From NCBI GenBank assembly GCA_032622095.1, contig CP136064.1:215962205-216026204 (forward strand): a stretch of 64,000 bases of DNA, in the 5' to 3' direction. The position numbers and the translations under genes were made by a program. The stretch comes from Siphonodentalium dalli (lineage: Eukaryota; Mollusca; Scaphopoda; Gadilida; Siphonodentaliidae). Of the stretch, positions 62,521 through 64,000 are shown piece after piece; the first letter of the stretch is position 1, and every line of letters starts with the position of its first letter. The notes beneath the pieces were generated by a model. It made no database searches. It worked only from the letters and a program-made list of their open reading frames with translations, and was not told where the DNA came from.

Positions 62521-63249
62521 GGGCCGTGACTACCCGCCCCTGAGACAACCCGCCCCCTTTCACTCAAGACAACCCGCCCCCTGACAACCCGCCCCCTAAA
62601 ATCACTTAGCGGTAATTAGTGGCTAATTAGGACGTATGACGGGATTATGAGATATTTGTTTAAAGAAACATGCCAGGTTGTTCTTTATAGGTTTTTATTT
62701 GATGTAACAACATGGACAACAAAAAACGGAATGAAGTATATAGGCTAATATGAACGTGAACGAAGATTAAAAACAAAATTTAATAAGTTTAACAAACGAA
62801 CAATGATTAATTTGGGGCTGCTGCTGGATGTCTGCCAGTGCATTGTGCTGGTCTCTTCTTTCTTCTCGCACCTCCAAATCGCAGTGAATGCAAGGAAACA
62901 TGCTTGCAGAATGAAGATAACCCACACTCAAGAGATAATATACCCAGTTCCGTCAGCATCATTCAAAGGCTGTTTGTATACTCACCTCCAATCAAACATA
63001 TAACACAGACACAATATACATGTAGAAATATGGAGATTTGTAAAGAGGATTAATTGGACAACAAGCAAAATGCTTTGACATAATTAATGAATAAACACAT
63101 GTTTTGTTGGTCAAAATCTTTAATAATATATCATCAAAGAACATAATCACTATTAACAATTTCCGGACAACCCATCCTTATTTATCGGGACAACCCGCCC
63201 TGAAAATAGCAGAGGGGCGGGTTGTCTTGGGGCATGTAGTCCCGTTCCG
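62521..63249. mobile_element. Inverted-repeat element with ACAACCCGCCCC subterminal repeats
   Basis: Left GGGCCGTGACTACCCGCCCC and right GGGGCATGTAGTCCCGTTCC are imperfect inverted repeats; TTTGAATG on both flanks (62513-62520 and 63250-63257) suggests an 8-bp duplication. Four direct ACAACCCGCCCC copies at the left, one direct and one inverted at the right. Confidence 0.7.
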
Positions 63250-63259
63250 TTTGAATGAT

Positions 63260-64000
63260 GGCGCAAAATAATATTTTGTGCTGATACTAGTCGATCTGTA
63301 CGAATGAGTGGTTATAATAGCTTATTGGGCATATTTTACCACCATGCCATCATAAAGTATCATTAATCGTATCATAATGGCCTCATAATGCCCATAACAT
63401 GATATTTTGTTGCGAACAGGTGGGTACTGGTTTGTTTATCCACTTAACCAGTTATTTCAAACCATACTTTATCATGTTGCAATGTTTACATTAAACAATG
63501 CCTCCAACATTAATTGAGATATAGTTGAAAATAGTTTGGCTCATGAACTTCGTGAAGGTTGACACTCATATTTTGTCCATTTTCTAAGAATTAATTGAAA
63601 AAAAATAAAATATCAGCTCTCATATCGATACACCAATGGCTGACAATGAAACCTATATACAGTTTTGCTGCAGGTTAGGTAGTATTTTGCGTGAATAGCT
63701 CCATAATGTTGAACAAAAATAGCTTTTTTAAAATTTTGGTAGGGGGTATAGTTTGGTTATCAAGAAATATTTCCACGTATTTGACACAAAAGTCTAATTT
63801 TTTTTATCAAAATGTATTCAATAGTGTCTGATAATAGAAATAACACACAGAAATACCAAAAGTTTTTATAGTATATTGTCAACATACTTGAAAAAAAGAA
63901 GAAAAAAAAATCATCTTTTTGATGGGGGTATACTTGGATTTTGATCAAAATTTTCTATTTTTATGAAGGAAAAGTTCCTATTTCTGCATTGATTATGTAG
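63260..64000. other. Right edge of window, nothing recognised
   Basis: AT-rich, no conserved frame or repeat that could be supported. Confidence 0.5.

Overview
This window is animal nuclear DNA. It has AT-rich, intron-dominated genes with GT/AG splice sites and very dense transposon-derived repeats. The repeat style (about 160-bp tandem cores, ACGG-rich microsatellites, many small inverted-repeat elements) together with the gene structure suggests a marine invertebrate, most likely a mollusc such as a bivalve. That assignment is inference, not proof. No tRNA, rRNA, CRISPR or bacterial operon was recognised.

Two protein-coding genes converge tail to tail. On the + strand, positions 1-17713 hold the last nine visible exons of a calpain-5/TRA-3-type calpain: end of the protease core with catalytic His and Asn, the C2-like domain and a C-terminal C2 domain. 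Its 5' part, including the catalytic Cys, lies outside the window. On the - strand, twelve exons from 57982 down to 24771 encode an ENOX-family protein (ecto-NOX disulfide-thiol exchanger, ENOX1/ENOX2 homologue). Its parts are an N-terminal Met/Gly/Pro-rich region, one RRM, the ENOX central and coiled-coil segments, a large lineage-specific acidic repeat exon, a Met-Gln-Ala repeat exon and the conserved C-terminal domain. Every exon junction listed was checked for phase; the joined ENOX reading frame is about 959 codons from the first ATG in exon 1.

Introns and the 7-kb intergenic gap are filled with mobile DNA. (1) Elements ending TTAA-CCCTTT...AAAGGG-TTAA (piggyBac-like MITEs) with at least three different interiors, one being long hairpins around TATATATGCGAG. 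(2) hAT-type elements with 8-bp target duplications, including two longer ones (20718-22026 and 52014-53244) and a MITE family that sits just after the stop codon of both genes. (3) Elements with a tandemly repeated core, an ACGG-rich tract and a terminal hairpin, resembling the Helitron-related pearl elements of bivalves; the largest arrays are at 29280-30845 and 44990-48050, and each unit carries a YY1-like CAAGATGGC motif. (4) A Penelope-like fragment with a hammerhead-ribozyme-like core at 16941-16979.

The most interesting points are an in-frame, phase-matched extension of the ENOX RRM exon that could replace the next exon, an 82-bp duplication that copies the acceptor and start of a calpain C2 exon, a minisatellite grown from the ENOX exon 1 acceptor, the YY1-motif arrays, the hammerhead-like motif, and a MITE found in opposite orientation at the same TTAA of two copies of a dispersed repeat. 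Stretches not listed are AT-rich intron or intergenic DNA in which I see nothing I can support.
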